Assembly: GCA_963920665.1 (NCBI GenBank) | Contig: OY987265.1 | Span: 21,643,001-21,707,000, forward strand | DNA length: 64,000 bases | Direction: 5' to 3' | Source of the DNA: Straminergon stramineum | Lineage: Eukaryota; Streptophyta; Bryopsida; Hypnales; Calliergonaceae | Part shown: positions 10,884-23,394 of the stretch, one piece after another | How positions within the stretch are numbered: the stretch's first letter is position 1 | Layout of the letters: each line of letters opens with the position of its first letter | Notes under the pieces: model-generated | Seen by the model: the letters and a program-made list of their open reading frames with translations, nothing else | Told to the model about the DNA's origin: nothing | Databases searched by the model: none | Program-made: the position numbers and the translations under genes

Positions 10884-13020
10884 ATTCATAAGCTGTCAAC
10901 TAACGTGGAGGATATGTACACGAAGCATTTTTCTAATGGAGATCGAAAGAAAGCAAATGCACAACTGCGGCCAGTTCGAAAACAGGGCACTCACAGGACA
11001 ACGTTCTTTCTAGGTGAATCACGAGATTTTGTTAACCATTTTTCTTTCTGCAATGCTGAGTTTCTGTCATTGCATCTAAATTAGAATGAATAAGAGATTG
11101 AAACACATTGTGCTAATTAGCCCGGCTTTTGCAAACGGCTGGAACTTAAACAGGGGTCTTCTCGGGCTGTTCCCTAGCTCTTGCTCCGGAGTACGGGATT
11201 CACAACATTCTTGCTGGGAGGTATGAACATTCACCTTGCAATAACGTTGTTGGCACATCCTGACCCCGTTCCGGCCGTCGAGGTCGCCGCATCCCCGACT
11301 ACATCAAAAGGCTCCACGGTTACCGATGTCTTTAATCTTTGTCTTGGTAAGAGCTTGCTTCGATATGAGCGTTCGATTGCTTGGATCCTATGAGCATCAT
11401 ATCAGTGATCTGTTTACCCTAAACCTGCACTATTTTCTGTGGCCTAAATTCAGAGATTAGAAATACTAATGTTCTTGCATTTCCTGCGCTGTGTAGACTA
11501 CTTTATTAGTTTTGTTCCTTCCTATCAACATTTTGTACAGATCCTCGCGATCGTTTTTCTTAGCCTGCTTTCGACGTTTGGCTCTCCCACCCTGGTTCAA
11601 GGTTGGTTTACAGTTCTTCAAATTTGATGAGTCATTGTTGATTGCTTTCTTCCCGCTGGTGTGATATCGTCCTGTGAATTACTCACGCATTAGGTCTTGC
11701 AACTCTTCAAGCTCCTTGCCCTGGAAACCGTAAGCAGAGATTTTTTCATCCATTTCTTTCTGTATGATTTAGCGCGTGTATGCCCTGAATGATGCAGGTA
11801 TTACTGTCTGAGTTTTTTTCTAAGTGACCAGTTCACAAGCCAAGTACTGGTATTCCGAAATTTGGAGTTTATAGCCTGCTACTACTCCGGCGGATTCTTT
11901 TTAACTCAACAAGACCAAGTATGTAAGAGGAACGCAGTCTACCAGGGGTTTGGATATGTGGTAGCGTTACTCCCATATTGGTGGCGTTTTCTACAGGTGC
12001 TGTTCTTTTACGCCATAGATCCACTATTAGAACAAGATTAACTGTACATATATTCGCTTATTCAATTAAGCTCTCGAAGAAGCGGCAAAGCTCTGCTTAA
12101 TGTGCAATTTGACCGTTTTGACAAGAAATCAATAGCTATGAACAACTTTTGTTTACCAGGTAGTGACAATACTCGTTTGCCGTGCTTTTAGTGTCTGAGG
12201 AGATATCACGACGAGAAGGACAAGCATCAACTACAGAATGCTGGAAAATACATGTCTGCGATTATTGCCGTAGGGCTGAGAGAAGCATATACGAACTACC
12301 GCACTTGGCCTGCATACGAGTTGCCGTTGCGGGTGTTGTTTATTATTGCCTCCATCATTGCAACCGTCTTCACAAACTACTGGGATATATGTCACGATTG
12401 GAGCCTGTTGAAGAAGAAGTCGAAGAACAAATGGCTAAGAGACAAGATCATATTAAAGAACAAGTCCACATATTTCGTTGCCATTGTAAGTAACCCTAAC
12501 TTCATTTTATATTATTCTCTGTTACATGTGTAGATGGTGGCTTCAGTTTATAATACTTTTTTGTCTTCCTGCCAGGGAACGAATTCTATCCTGAGGTTAG
12601 CATGGTTGGCCACACTCCTTCAAGTTCAGTCGTTTGGATTCAACCAGAATGCTTTTGATGTAATAGTGGCAAGTCTGGAGATTCTCCGCCGAGGGATTTG
12701 GAATTTCTTTCGGTACTAGTCCATCACTCAGCTGCTTATGCTTTGTCTAACGTGTTGATTTGTGTAATGTTTCAGCAATTGAATGTATTAACTCAATTTG
12801 TGAAGATCTTCCTCTTGTCATCGTGTGTCAATCATTTTTAAGCTTGCAGCCTTGGAGCTATATCATTCAAGGCTGTAAGTTCTTTTAACCTTGTGCGTCA
12901 CTTAGCTAACACGAGGTTGTGATTGTTTGATTTGTGTAGGATTGAAAATGAGCATCTGAACAACGTAGGCAAATACAGAGCTGAAAATCTGTTCCTCTGC
13001 CATTCAATGATGACATTTAA
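10884..13020 (+). pseudogene. PHO1-like: PHO1-type phosphate exporter, C-terminal remnant (end of SPX plus EXS)
   Basis: PHO1 proteins export phosphate through an EXS membrane domain regulated by an N-terminal SPX domain. Recognisable exons: 10884-11013 (KLSTNVEDMYTKHFSNGDRK, then RTTFFLG); 11154-11346; 11798-11996 (SDQFTSQ, CYYSGG, VVALLPYWWRFLQ); 12192-12485 (RRYHDEKDKHQ, GKYMSA, FTNYWDICHDWSLL, KNKWLRDK); 12576-12712 (LRLAWL, ASLEILRRGIWNFFR); 12940-13020 (IENEHLNNVGKYRA). The last three junctions keep phase. Damage: SPX is missing; exon 2 jumps from GVFSGCSLALA directly to TGFTTFLLGGMNIHLA in another frame, losing about 100 residues or more; and after KYRA one base is missing, so the family ending KSVPLPF is only readable in a shifted frame. 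Only fragments of the exons between 11347 and 11797 can be guessed. A 3'-half protein could still be spliced, but not a normal transporter. Confidence 0.85.
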
Positions 13021-14636
13021 ATACAATACGTTGAACCTTTTCAACTCCGAAGCCGCTAAACCATGAACTCCTGATCATTGGCTCCCATAATGCAACAAAG
13101 ATTTACGCATGCAGTCCAAAGGTACACAAACATGTGCCTCTTGCGTTTTAAGTGGAACCTTCAGAGGAAACGTTCAGTAATCATCTCATGACCGCCGTCA
13201 CGGACAGGAAGGAGGAGATGCAAAGGTCTAAATTGAAATTAGATTTATGAAGAACACAATGTAATGCTCAGTTAGTGAGTGGTTTTCTAAGGAACGTATC
13301 AGACTCTCACAATGCTAAGCTCCGAGATTAGTCAGCATCACTTGCAAGTGGGAATCGCTACATTGATTCATCCGCCCTATTAGAGAGAACACAAAATTAG
13401 CGGAGAGCACAAATAGTGTCCATGGAAAAATGCTTTGTTTTGTGGAAATTACTAATATATAGTACTCCGTAATATTCAAGGTTGCATTAAAATAAAAGTT
13501 GACATGCAGCTGCCTAGCAAACCTACTCAGATCTTGATGTGAATATTTTCTTTTATCTTTATTCCTGAATGCCAGTCAAACCCTTCAAATTTTCAGGCCA
13601 TACAAGGACTTGAAACTTATGTGGCCGTCTGAATAGAAAACGAAGTGGAAACTCGACTCCTCATTGTAACCCACTGAAGACCTGATGAGAATCTAATAAA
13701 TTAATTTACCGTCAAGGTCAAAGTGTCATGCAAAATTTTGCAAACTAGAAAATTTTACAACCAGTAACAACTTTCTAGCAACCTCTGAATCAGAAGATGA
13801 AATTCGTGAATGAAAATAGAGTATCATTGGGATTTAAGTGTAGTGATCTAGGACAGGATTAGGTTTGGTTGTAAAATAAAAATGCTGACCGCATTTGGCA
13901 ATGTAACCCGTAATGACGATCAAGGCCGTTTCTATCAAAACTTTGTTAAGAAAACTTGCCGCGATAGATGCAAACGGGGAAATTATTGCAGATAATCAGG
14001 TCCGAGATTGCCTGTACCTAGTTATTGATTGATCGCCATTCCGCCGAAGACATTCTAAGATTGTGTTCTGATTGTGTTCCCCGGTAAGAACAAGCGCCAG
14101 CCCAAGTTTAGGACACTACTTCTTGGAACACTTTGCAAAACTGGAGGATTAAAATCCAAATTCTAATCATTCGTAAAGAATGGAAGCAGCTACCAATATA
14201 AATTCACATTCAAAACATCAAACCCCGAAACATGGACCCCATCTATTCAAAGTGATTGATTGATTGATTCCTCTAATCACTATAGCACTCTGATACATCA
14301 TAAACAGTTTGAATCTCAATGCGTAAACAAGACGAACAGATCGAGAACCGGACCAGAGACGAGATGAATCAAAATTGCTGTCAATAATTAAGCAGCAGTA
14401 TCACTCAACTATACAAGTATCCAACGGTGCCATCGTAAGTACAGAATCATCTCTCCTGCACGAGCTTATCTCCCAAGCTAGACCAGATCGATTGAGGTCC
14501 ACTATGCTCTCAAGTCACTCGTTATCACCGACAGTGCAACCCTAAAACTGTTCAATAACACTAACTGTGCAAAATGCCTGACATTAATCCTCACTGGCAG
14601 CTATGGGAGTTTTTGGTCTCCATAACCGAGTTGGAT
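13021..14636. other. Gene-free spacer
   Basis: AT-rich, with no conserved frame on either strand. It includes a GATT tract near 14253-14269 and probably the 3' UTR of the minus-strand Bet v 1 gene. Confidence 0.4.
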
Positions 14637-15831
14637 TCAAGCCTTGGCGGCAGATTCGAAGGCCTTCCACACAGCCACCACGAACTTGTTCTCCAAAGTG
14701 CCATTCGCTTCCACGGGCACGTAGGTGGCAGTCCACGTAGCGGTAGTGGTGCCCTCGGTCGGGCCAGGAGCGAAGTGCATCACCGCGGAGACGTGCTTGA
14801 AGCGCGGATCGCCTTTCAGCACCGTGTAGCCCAATTTCTTCGAGGCCGAGTCGAGCACATCCAGTCGCTCCAACACTTCTCCGGCGTTCGGGATTGCTGC
14901 ACACATTCAACGTTCGATGTAAGCATTCACAGCAATGCCAATACCCTCTGTTTTCGCCATGGCAGACGAGAGCAAATTCAACAGTGTGAAAGACGATGTG
15001 AAACATGGAGAAAGAGAAGCTGGATTGGTTCTCTTAGCAAATGTGCGTACCAGGGCCCATCTTGCACAGGCGGACGCTGCCAGGCTCGCCGCTTCCCTGG
15101 ACGAACGAGATGGATTCGAAGATCTGAGGCAGGGCCTTCGGAAGGACGGCGTTCTCGTCCTTCACCACCTTCCAGATGGCGTCAGGCGATGCGTCCAGTA
15201 CCTCCGTGTGCGTCGCGGTTTTCTTCGCCAGGATGGCTTTCTCGAACGTCTTGAACATGAGGATGCTGATGTTCTTCACGTGTTCCGGAGGGCCGGCTTC
15301 GCCCACGGGATCGTACTTGGCCGTCCAGGTCGCCGCTGTCTGCTTCTCGCCTGTGGCCTCGAAGTGCACCTCCGCGGAGAAATTGGTGTACCTCGGATCG
15401 CCCTCCACGACGGTGTAGCTCAACGTCCTCGTGGCATCGTCCACCTTGTCCAGACGCTCCTTCGCTGCTCCAGCTTGGGGAATGGCTGCACACAAGGACG
15501 TTTCAGCATTTAGCTAGCAGGAGAGAGTAGCTGCTAAACATTAATTCCTCGCAATGTCACTGATGTGCTTACAGATTAAAATGAGTCACGCAGCAACGAT
15601 CAATGAAATTGATTCCTCCCAGAATGCCAAGGGAAGGACGAATTCCCACATACCAGGTCCGAAGTGCAAGACGCGGATGGTGCCAGGGCCGCCATTGCCT
15701 TCCAGAATCTCCGCACTAGAGAAGTACTCGGGGAGAAGGTCGGGCAACACCTTGTCCGAGTGCAAGCAGCATTCCCAAGCGTCCTGAGCTCCGCAGTTGA
15801 GGACCTCAGTGTGAGAGAGAGTTTGCGCCAT
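14637..15831 (-). CDS. Two-domain Bet v 1/PR-10-like protein, gene A (290 aa)
   Basis: Bet v 1 folds bind small hydrophobic ligands such as hormones, flavonoids and alkaloid precursors; a few are enzymes. Three exons join in frame: 15831-15654, 15485-15051 and 14896-14637. Domain 1 (residues 1-148) starts MAQTLSHTEVLNCGAQDAWE and holds the glycine loop GNGGPG at 45-50, then YTVVEGD and ATWTAKYDP. Domain 2 (149-290) starts ATHTEVLDASPDAIWKVV, holds GSGEPG at 190-195, then YTVLKGD and ATWTATYVP, and ends AVWKAFESAAKA. Each domain is interrupted by a phase-1 intron right after the glycine loop (HFGP|AIPQAG and KMGP|AIPNAG). The middle exon therefore encodes the end of domain 1 and the start of domain 2 without a break: a fused tandem duplication. 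The exons are clearly GC-richer than their surroundings. The ligand cannot be predicted. A related gene lies at 39.9 kb. Confidence 0.92.
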
Positions 15832-16815
15832 CTTCTCTGAGTCTAGAATCTCACTCACTGATGCAAAGGGCAATTCAAATGGAGAGAAATCCAAAGACGA
15901 TCTTGAGCACTGATGATTGATGATGTGGGACTGTGCTTGTGCGGGGTTATATGTATTGCACCACCACCAGCTCCTGATTGCAAAGCGTGCCGGAAGTGTC
16001 ACCGTAAGTCAATTGCACCACGACCATTTGCGAATCCCGATGCAATCTTGTACCGCTTTTCAACAAGGCGTGATTATTCAAGAGTATTGACACAGGACAG
16101 AGCGACCCTGTTGCTTTCTGGATTAGAACCATTTCTTATAATAACTTAATGAGGTCTTCCTGTTACTGTTGGCTTGATGAATCGTGTTAAATCTAGATTG
16201 TGAAATTTACTTTTCACAATAATTTTTTTGTTCTGACGAAAACAATCTACCGGTACAAGCACGTGGTAGCTGAAAATTATCTCTTTCTGTGACAATTCCC
16301 CTCCATTTGTGATTGCGCCTTTTCTTAGCAGATTGAATTTGACTTGGTCGCGCAGTAATTCCCCACATGGGTATGCAAAAGCTTCCATCTGCGTCATCGT
16401 CAACGCTGGACGGGGATTTTTGTCAAAACTTAACAGTAGAAATTCTCCCAAAGACAGTCAATCCATTCCATCAGCTTTTGTTGAAATTGTTAGTTTACAT
16501 GTCTGTCAGAGTAGTATTACAGAATATCCCGAGCTACAACCCGCTTGACAAACAGTGGCAGAAGAGAAAAGCAAGGCCGGATTGAAGTCAGCGCAGTTGA
16601 AATTGCGACGCAGGCGAAGACTTTGGGGCCCTCGTTGACCCACCTCTGCAGTAGAATTAGCCTTTTTTCTCTCCGATGTCTGTTTTACAGATTTCAAGTG
16701 AGTGGTGCAGGTTCCACAAATGCCGTCCATTCTACGATTGTTCGCGTGCATTCCGCGGTTGTTTGCGAGATTTCCGGAAGTTTAGTCATCCCTCGCCTGA
16801 AATTGATCCAAATAA
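15832..16815. other. Upstream region of Bet v 1 gene A
   Basis: No conserved frame seen. Probably promoter and spacer before the repeat island. Confidence 0.35.
15947..15954 (-). promoter_or_regulatory. Possible TATA box of Bet v 1 gene A
   Basis: On the minus strand CATATAAC lies about 115 bases upstream of the start codon at 15831, a plausible distance for a TATA box plus leader. No experimental or comparative support is available. Confidence 0.35.
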
Positions 16816-17492
16816 GGTAGAGGCACCAAATGCGACACTTATTTTGGATCTCTTGATATGGAAGGTGCATACATGAAAAAATGATGTGTGTTGGTCTAAA
16901 CTACCCTGGGTGATGGCCAGGTGAGGAACTTCCGTGGAACCCACTAGGTTTTCTGGTTCAACTCCCCATGCTAACGTTGCTTGCTTTGGGGCTCCCCATG
17001 CCATGAGAGCTTGGTTTGCATGGGGAGGGGGTTTGTTCTTACACTTGTTCTTGACAGGGATTGGTCCATGGTTTTCCATGGCAGTGTCAAGTCAGTCCTT
17101 GTTGTGGTCCTTGAAGGCCGTATGTTTAAAAAAAAAAAAATTTTAATGATGTGTGTATTAGGAAATGGTTTAGGAAACCAATAACATTTGTTTTTGTATT
17201 TTTCCAAGCTTGTATGAATATTATATGAATTTTTGAAAAGAACTTCAGAGATGCACCTACCGTGGACACTAGACTAACACCCAAGTGGGCATGGAAACAC
17301 CCAAAAGTAAGACATTCTAAACTTGGATCAAGTGTGGGTGATTGGCTACTTCTTGGAAGAGTGATAGCTTCTTGGAACCCCACCTATCTACTTTGGAACC
17401 CCACTTGTCTACTTTGGGTCTTCTTGTGCTTGGTTTTAGGTTGTTTTTTAGGTGTCCATGAACAACTTGTGTTACATTTGGGTGCTTCTATA
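16816..17492. mobile_element. Non-autonomous inverted-repeat element, copy 1 (interrupted by a SINE)
   Basis: The ends read GGTAGAGGCACC and, inverted, ATAGAAGCACCC. The interior matches the copy at 38576-39054 along nearly its whole length: CTTGATATGG, then ATGGAAACACCCAAAAG, then GGAACCCCACTTGTCTACTT. About 253 bases inside (16892-17144) are a later insertion. No coding capacity. The superfamily cannot be assigned; I see no clear target duplication. Confidence 0.75.
16892..17144 (+). mobile_element. tRNA-derived SINE
   Basis: The insertion is flanked by the exact 12-bp repeat AATGATGTGTGT (16880-16891 and 17145-17156). It ends in an A-rich tail (about 17127-17140) and contains GGTTCAACTCC, a good pol III B box, about 40 bases after a TGGCCAGGTGAGG stretch that resembles an A box. 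The related copy at 38.6 kb has no insertion at the same site (about 38640-38652), which gives an empty-site control. Confidence 0.85.
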
Positions 17493-19507
17493 TTACAAGG
17501 ACCAGAGTGTGTATGTGTGCACAATGAGCTTCATAGGAACTACTCCCTCCATCCCAAAATTGTCTTCTGTTTGCATCTTCCATAAATTAATTTTGAATTT
17601 TTCAATTGCTAATATTGACAACAAGTTGCAACATACTTGAATTTGTGTTGTATATGCTATTTATTGAAAGCACAATCCAAAAATAGTGTGGCTATCTGAA
17701 AATGATGGAAAGATGTCACCTTTCCAACTTCTTCTCAGCAATGGGCACCTAAGACTTGGGCCAATTATGTTAAATCTCTCCATCCTTGGTTTCCAGCATA
17801 TATGGATGTATAGATAAGCTCATCACATATTGTGATCCTAGAAATGATTGCATGAAATCTTGTGGTACTACATAGAATTTGTATTGCAAATCAGTGGTCA
17901 CTGGTGCTCCTTCAAAATGCCTCCAAAATCCCACTTTTTAGCATCCCATAACTTCAAGTTAAAAATTAATCCAAAATTCAAATTTTCAGGACAATCCTAT
18001 AGGAATAAAGAAAAATCCTTTAGGAAAAAGCAGGAACTTATTATTTACCATGGATGATAAAATTTTAGAAATACTTTTTAGAAATCTTCATTTCTTTGGA
18101 TGTGGATGAACGTGAATTCCAACATAGTTCAACAAAGATTGTTGCATCTTGGAGGAAATTTATTAGTATGGGCTAGAATGGTAGGGATTGAACAAGAATC
18201 AAACGCAAAAACAATAGGTAATGTGCGAAACATGCAAGTTAGTGTTAGTACATATTAGCTTCCCTTCAATAAAAAAATTTTCAATGGACATTCACGAAAT
18301 GTTTACGTGGAAATAATGTGGTTGTGGATTTGCAACATTAGAGACCTCTTGTCATGATAAGACATGTGTTTCCTTTTTTCAAATATGGACACTTTAATTC
18401 CTCTTAAAAAAAGTGTTTCTTTTGTTGTAAGGAGCTAATCCTCGCATTTTTGCTAATAAGTGCTACAACACCATGTTCTCTTGTTTATTGACACTTGTCA
18501 TAGTCTAGCACCTACAACGTGATTGTATTTTTCATTAAATAAGATATAACTAAAGAACATGAAATCCATAAGTGCCTTTTAAGTGACAACTATACATTTT
18601 CTCAACTTTGCAACCTTCATTCTCCACTCTTACATGCACTCATAGTTGATTTGTATAATTATTCCATTATGGTTAGTTGTACACCTTTTCTATCTTCTTT
18701 ATAAATCTTGTATATACAAGAATTTCTAATAACCCCTAAAATTCATTTTTGTGTACATAATATATGCTATGTTGTCATGCTCTAACAAATAGTGCAACCC
18801 ATGTCTAGAGTAAACGAGCCATTCACCGGACAAATCCAATTACCGCACAATGACTATCCCCATCACCGTATAGGAACCACACAGTACAAGAACTCTGGGA
18901 ATTTTGTGCCACCGAACAAGCACCACACACTATGCAATGAAGGGTTGTAATTTTTTTTACAAGATTTTAGAGTTGTTACCTTTGAAGTTGGAATAAAATT
19001 TGCAAGAAGAAACCTTTTAACACTCTATTTTTTGAAAGTGAATCCTAACGTGGCATTTAATAATCATGTGAAGTTTCAGAGTATACAACTTTCTATAATA
19101 TTGTAGAGAAGGATTTGAATTTTGTTTGTGCGGTGATTGCCAAGTTTACAATGTAGTCTTTATGTGCCTTTGTAATTGGTTAGAGTATGAACTACAATTG
19201 CCTCAATGTTCCAAAGTCTTTCATATGTGGCATATATACCAGCATGGTTTGTGAAGTCAAATAGTAATTAGTGTTGTGCATACATCATTCCCAAACACAT
19301 TATAACAAGCAACTCCACATTCCAATGCAACGTGTCCTTCAAGCACTAAACTAATTTGTGCCAACAATACTTCCTTTCTATTTTGCCTTTGATTATGTTT
19401 TGAATTGTTCTATTTCACCCCACATATGGTACAAATTCAATATGGCACGCCTTTAGACACACACACACTTCCTTGAATAATTTCTATCTTCATCAACCAC
19501 TTACATG
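17493..19507. other. AT-rich repeat island, no gene
   Basis: No conserved frame. A lone Stowaway-like end, TACTCCCTCCATCCCAAAAT, starts at 17540 without a visible partner. The rest is AT-rich sequence that I cannot assign. Confidence 0.4.
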
Positions 19508-20228
19508 GGTTGTTGCAAGAAACACTTGCCGTTTCAGCTCAAAATGGCTTTAGTACTAGTTTATCATATTGGAATAAAAAAAATTTTAAATGAAATAAAT
19601 ATATATAACTTGTAAAGCATTGACAATAGAATGTCTTTAAAAATTCAAACCTAGAAAAATTTATCTCTAAAAGTTCTATACAAAAAAAGAACAATAGAAA
19701 ATACCAAGAAAATGGATACTTTGATGTTTGGTTTTTAGAAGATAGTAAAATAACTCAAAAATTCAAAATAAAAAAGGGAATTTTTTCTAACTGCTTTGAG
19801 ATGCTCCTCCTCAACCATTTTCATCTTTCGGAGAAAAAATTGTATTCTCTACACTTGTGCAAAGGTTGTGAACTTTGAGCACATGTGGAAGGTGGAAAAT
19901 TTTACTATTTTCAGAAATATCTTTGTGGTCTTGTGTAACTTTCATAGAAGTCCTTGTATACCAATTTTGACCTTCAAATTCGCATTTTTGTGTCAAAAAT
20001 AGTACTAAAACCTCCAAAATGGCCAAGGTAGACATCCAATTGGGGTTTGTTTTAAAATATTAAAATAATTTTAAGAAAATGAAAAAAAAATTACTCAATG
20101 TCTAAAATTTCTACATGTACTTTTCTTTCAATTTTCATGCAAAAATAACATATGACACAAAAGTTATGAGAAAAAACCACTTGTTCAAGGCCAAGGGGAC
20201 AAAAAATAGGATAAGTCTTACAATCACC
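19508..20228. mobile_element. 0.72-kb inverted-repeat element, copy 1
   Basis: The left end is GGTTGTTGCAAGAAACACTT. The right end, read inverted, is GGTGATTGTAAGACTTATCC then TATTTTTTGT. Internal words (CAAAAATAGTACTAAAA, CCTCCAAAATGGC, GACACAAAAGTTATGAG) match the copy at 29248-29966. Non-coding. The 721-bp length nearly equals the other copy (719 bp). Confidence 0.7.
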
Positions 20229-21119
20229 TATATATACATCTACTAAAAAAGCACATATGTGTCATCATCTCATGTAGTAGCCATTAGAGAAGCCTCTCAT
20301 AGTATATAAATTTGTTCTACAAGTCCTCAATTTCTTATTCTTCAATTTTATACTCACCAAGTGTTGGCAATAGTGCTTGTTTACTCTCATTTCAATATCG
20401 CCTTCATCCTTTGCAATTTTACTTCTAATTTCCTTCATCTTATAACATGCATATGATGAACAATATAGAGCAATTGGATGAACATTTACATGCATATAGT
20501 TTGAAGGGCACTTTACCATTGCTATAACGTTTGGAATGTTGACCTTCACACTTATTATTTTAGAGTTGTTTCATTTGTTTTTGGATTAGTGATGGGCATT
20601 TCAAAACATATGGTGTTGGCATAGAATTTGGCTAGTGTATGTATGTCATCATAAAGTAGTAAGTGATGGTTGCTTTTGTAGTCACAATGTGAATTAGAGT
20701 CATGAGGATTGTGAGGTTGTCATTGTGGAAGTGCCTCATGTACTTTCTTGGTGTATTAGGATTGAATTTGGGAGATGTACAAGTCTTGTCCTTATTCATC
20801 AATGTGAAAAGTAAGTCTAAAAGATTCAAAAAAATTCCTCTTATGCAAGGAGAATAGTAAGTGTGTATTTTGGCTGAGCATCTAATGGGTGAGAAAAAAG
20901 ACAAGTGTGTGATGTGGAAGAAGTTTCTAATGTGTGTTAAGAGTAATATGAGTATGATTGGCATGTCCTTTGTCGTGGGTTTGTTTTGTAGAAGAGTTCA
21001 TGAAATGTAAGTAATTTTTTGAGTATTGTTTGTTGCTATCAAAGAAAATCTATAAGAAGATGGCTTGTTGTGAGGATGTAGATGTTTTGTATTGTACATC
21101 TAGGAAGTGAACTTCTAGC
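20229..21119. other. AT-rich spacer, no gene
   Basis: No conserved frame or repeat end recognised. Confidence 0.35.
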
Positions 21120-22048
21120 TTAACCCCTAAAGGACCATTGTCCCTTGGGAGACAAATGGGATTTCCGGTAAGTACCTATGGTCTCAATTTTTTTTCTAAT
21201 TTTTTCTAATTTCTTATGAAGATAGAAAAATTGATTATCTTTGTGGAAATATAATTTTTTTTTTTCATTTGGTGCCCAAGAACAAAATTTATGCCCAAAT
21301 AAGTTCAAAATAGGGGAGAGGGGGCAACAAAAAAAACTTCAAAAATTTGAATTTTATTTGAATTTTCATTTTTTCCTCATGGATTATATTTTTGTCTACA
21401 TGGAAAGCTTTTATTCATTCATATTATTTTGTTATGAGAAAGATAAGGACAATCTTGTTTTGGGGGCAATTAGAGCATCTTTTTGAAAAAATAACTTGTA
21501 GAATTCATTTGTGAATGCCATTTTTACAATTTAAAAAAAAATGTCCACATGGTATAATTCTCTTGATAGAAAAAATCTCACCATTGGAATTAGTGCATTT
21601 TAATTCCATCTTAGAGATATTAATAATTTAGATTTTCCTTCTATCTTGTACCTACTTCTATTTAACAATGTTTTAAGGAATAAAAATTAATTTTTTTTGT
21701 GTTTTCTTTTATTTCCTAGACTTTCAACTCAATTCTTCACCATAAAGAATTAAAGCTCAAAACTTTGTAGTGCAAAAAATGAAAGTTAAGAAGTTTCAAA
21801 GTCAAATAATTTGGTCCTTCAATGTGTTGAAAAACTTGTCTTCTTCACTTTAAACGCAAATATCTTGCAATTTGTGCAATCGAAATTTTGGAATTTTTTT
21901 CCACACATTCTCATGCTAGTTAGGTGTAAAATCCTATGGTTAGATGTGCAAAAATTACAATTTTCAAATTTTTTTACTCTTTGCTCTAGAAATGGCAGCT
22001 TTGAGTGATTTTTTGGAGAAAAAAAAGCCTTGGTCCTTTAGGGGTTAA
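21120..22048. mobile_element. TTAA-bounded element 1
   Basis: 929 bp running from TTAACCCCTAAAGGACC to the inverted GGTCCTTTAGGGGTTAA. Member of a five-copy family in this window (see 22277, 30789, 32101 and 45666). Non-coding and AT-rich. If TTAA is the target duplication, the ends begin CCCCT, as in piggyBac-type elements. Confidence 0.8.
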
Positions 22049-22276
22049 GAGCGCACAATTTTCTTTGGAAAATTCTGATCAAATACACAAATTTCACAGC
22101 CTATTGAAGGCACCACAAATAGTAAACTTTGTCATACTTGAAACAATTCCCTTGTATGGAGAATTTATTGAAGGTCTAACATGTTTTAGAGATTTTTGAA
22201 AAATCTATGATAACACTATGGATACCCTTCCTACCAACTCAAAAATTTTGGGCTAAAAATTCAAGAACATAATGCT

Positions 22277-23217
22277 TTAACCCCTAAAGGACCAAACGGT
22301 ATTTTTTGGCAACATAGCAATTTGGGGCAACTTACTATGAATGGAATTTTTATTTTTTTTCTTTGAAATTTTCACACAACATGTGCCCAAGGAGTAGCTT
22401 CAAGGCCCAACAATTTTCATTACTTTTGAATACATGGTTAAAAAGTTGTTGTATGATATGTAGTTTTCATTGCTTGATGGGCAACAAAAAAAATTTCTTC
22501 AAAAATCACTTTCTTTTAAAATAAAAATTTGAAATTTGTTTTCTAGATATATATACGTGAAAAGCTTGGAATCATTCCATTTTGATTTATGAGATGAAAG
22601 TTATGAAGAGTTTTAGTTGTGGGTAGTTTGTGGGTAGTAATGGAATCTTCACTCTAAAATAAACTTTGAAGACCTTTATTTAACTCAATTTTCAATATTT
22701 TTGGGAAAAAATAAAATTGTGAGGTGTAGATTGTTTATTACAACATTATAACCATTGGAATTGGCATTTTCCAATTCCATAAATAAATTATTAACAATTT
22801 AGTATTTTGAATCATTCTCTACTTCTTTCTACTTACTAATTTTTTCCTATATGTTGTACAATTCCAAATGATCTAAAATTTTTCAAGCATGTAGCCAACA
22901 TGACTTGAAGAATGAATCCAAAGAGTTACAACTATTTAGGAAATTTTTTCATAATGATCTGACCTTGTGAAGTGCAGCTGCCCGGATTTTTGCAGGGTCA
23001 AAAAAGGCTTTTTGTCACTTCAAATGTTAATAGCTTGCAATCCACACGGTGGAAATTCCTGAAATTTTTTCCACATCTTCCCTAACCAAATTAATACAAG
23101 ATCCTATGGTTACATTTATCCAAAAATGTTGTTTTTCTAAAATTTGGTATTTGTACTAGAAATGACAGTTTCGGAGCATTTTTGGTGAAAACATAGTCAA
23201 ATACATTTAGGAGTTAA
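22277..23217. mobile_element. TTAA-bounded element 2
   Basis: 941 bp from TTAACCCCTAAAGGACC to a decayed right end, TTTAGGAGTTAA. Its body is clearly the reverse complement of element 3 (for example GTGGGTAGTTTGTGGGTAGT, and CTTCAAATGTTAATAGCTTG). No frame of protein-coding quality. Confidence 0.82.
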
Positions 23218-23394
23218 ATATTGGGATGTATAGCATATCCATTCATTGTACACCTCTCTGTCTTTTCACAAATCTACACCCAACATTGTTTAAGGGTTAA
23301 GGAGCTTGCATAAATATTCATGCCTCACATTTAGATAGTGATGAATTGTTGTAGATAGGGTTGAGACTATTTTTTGAGCATCCTAATTTGCAAT

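Noticed and set aside
14574..15513. Plus-strand frames of 226 and 192 codons
   Set aside because: They overlap the GC-rich Bet v 1 gene A exons in antisense and have no recognisable domain or splice logic.
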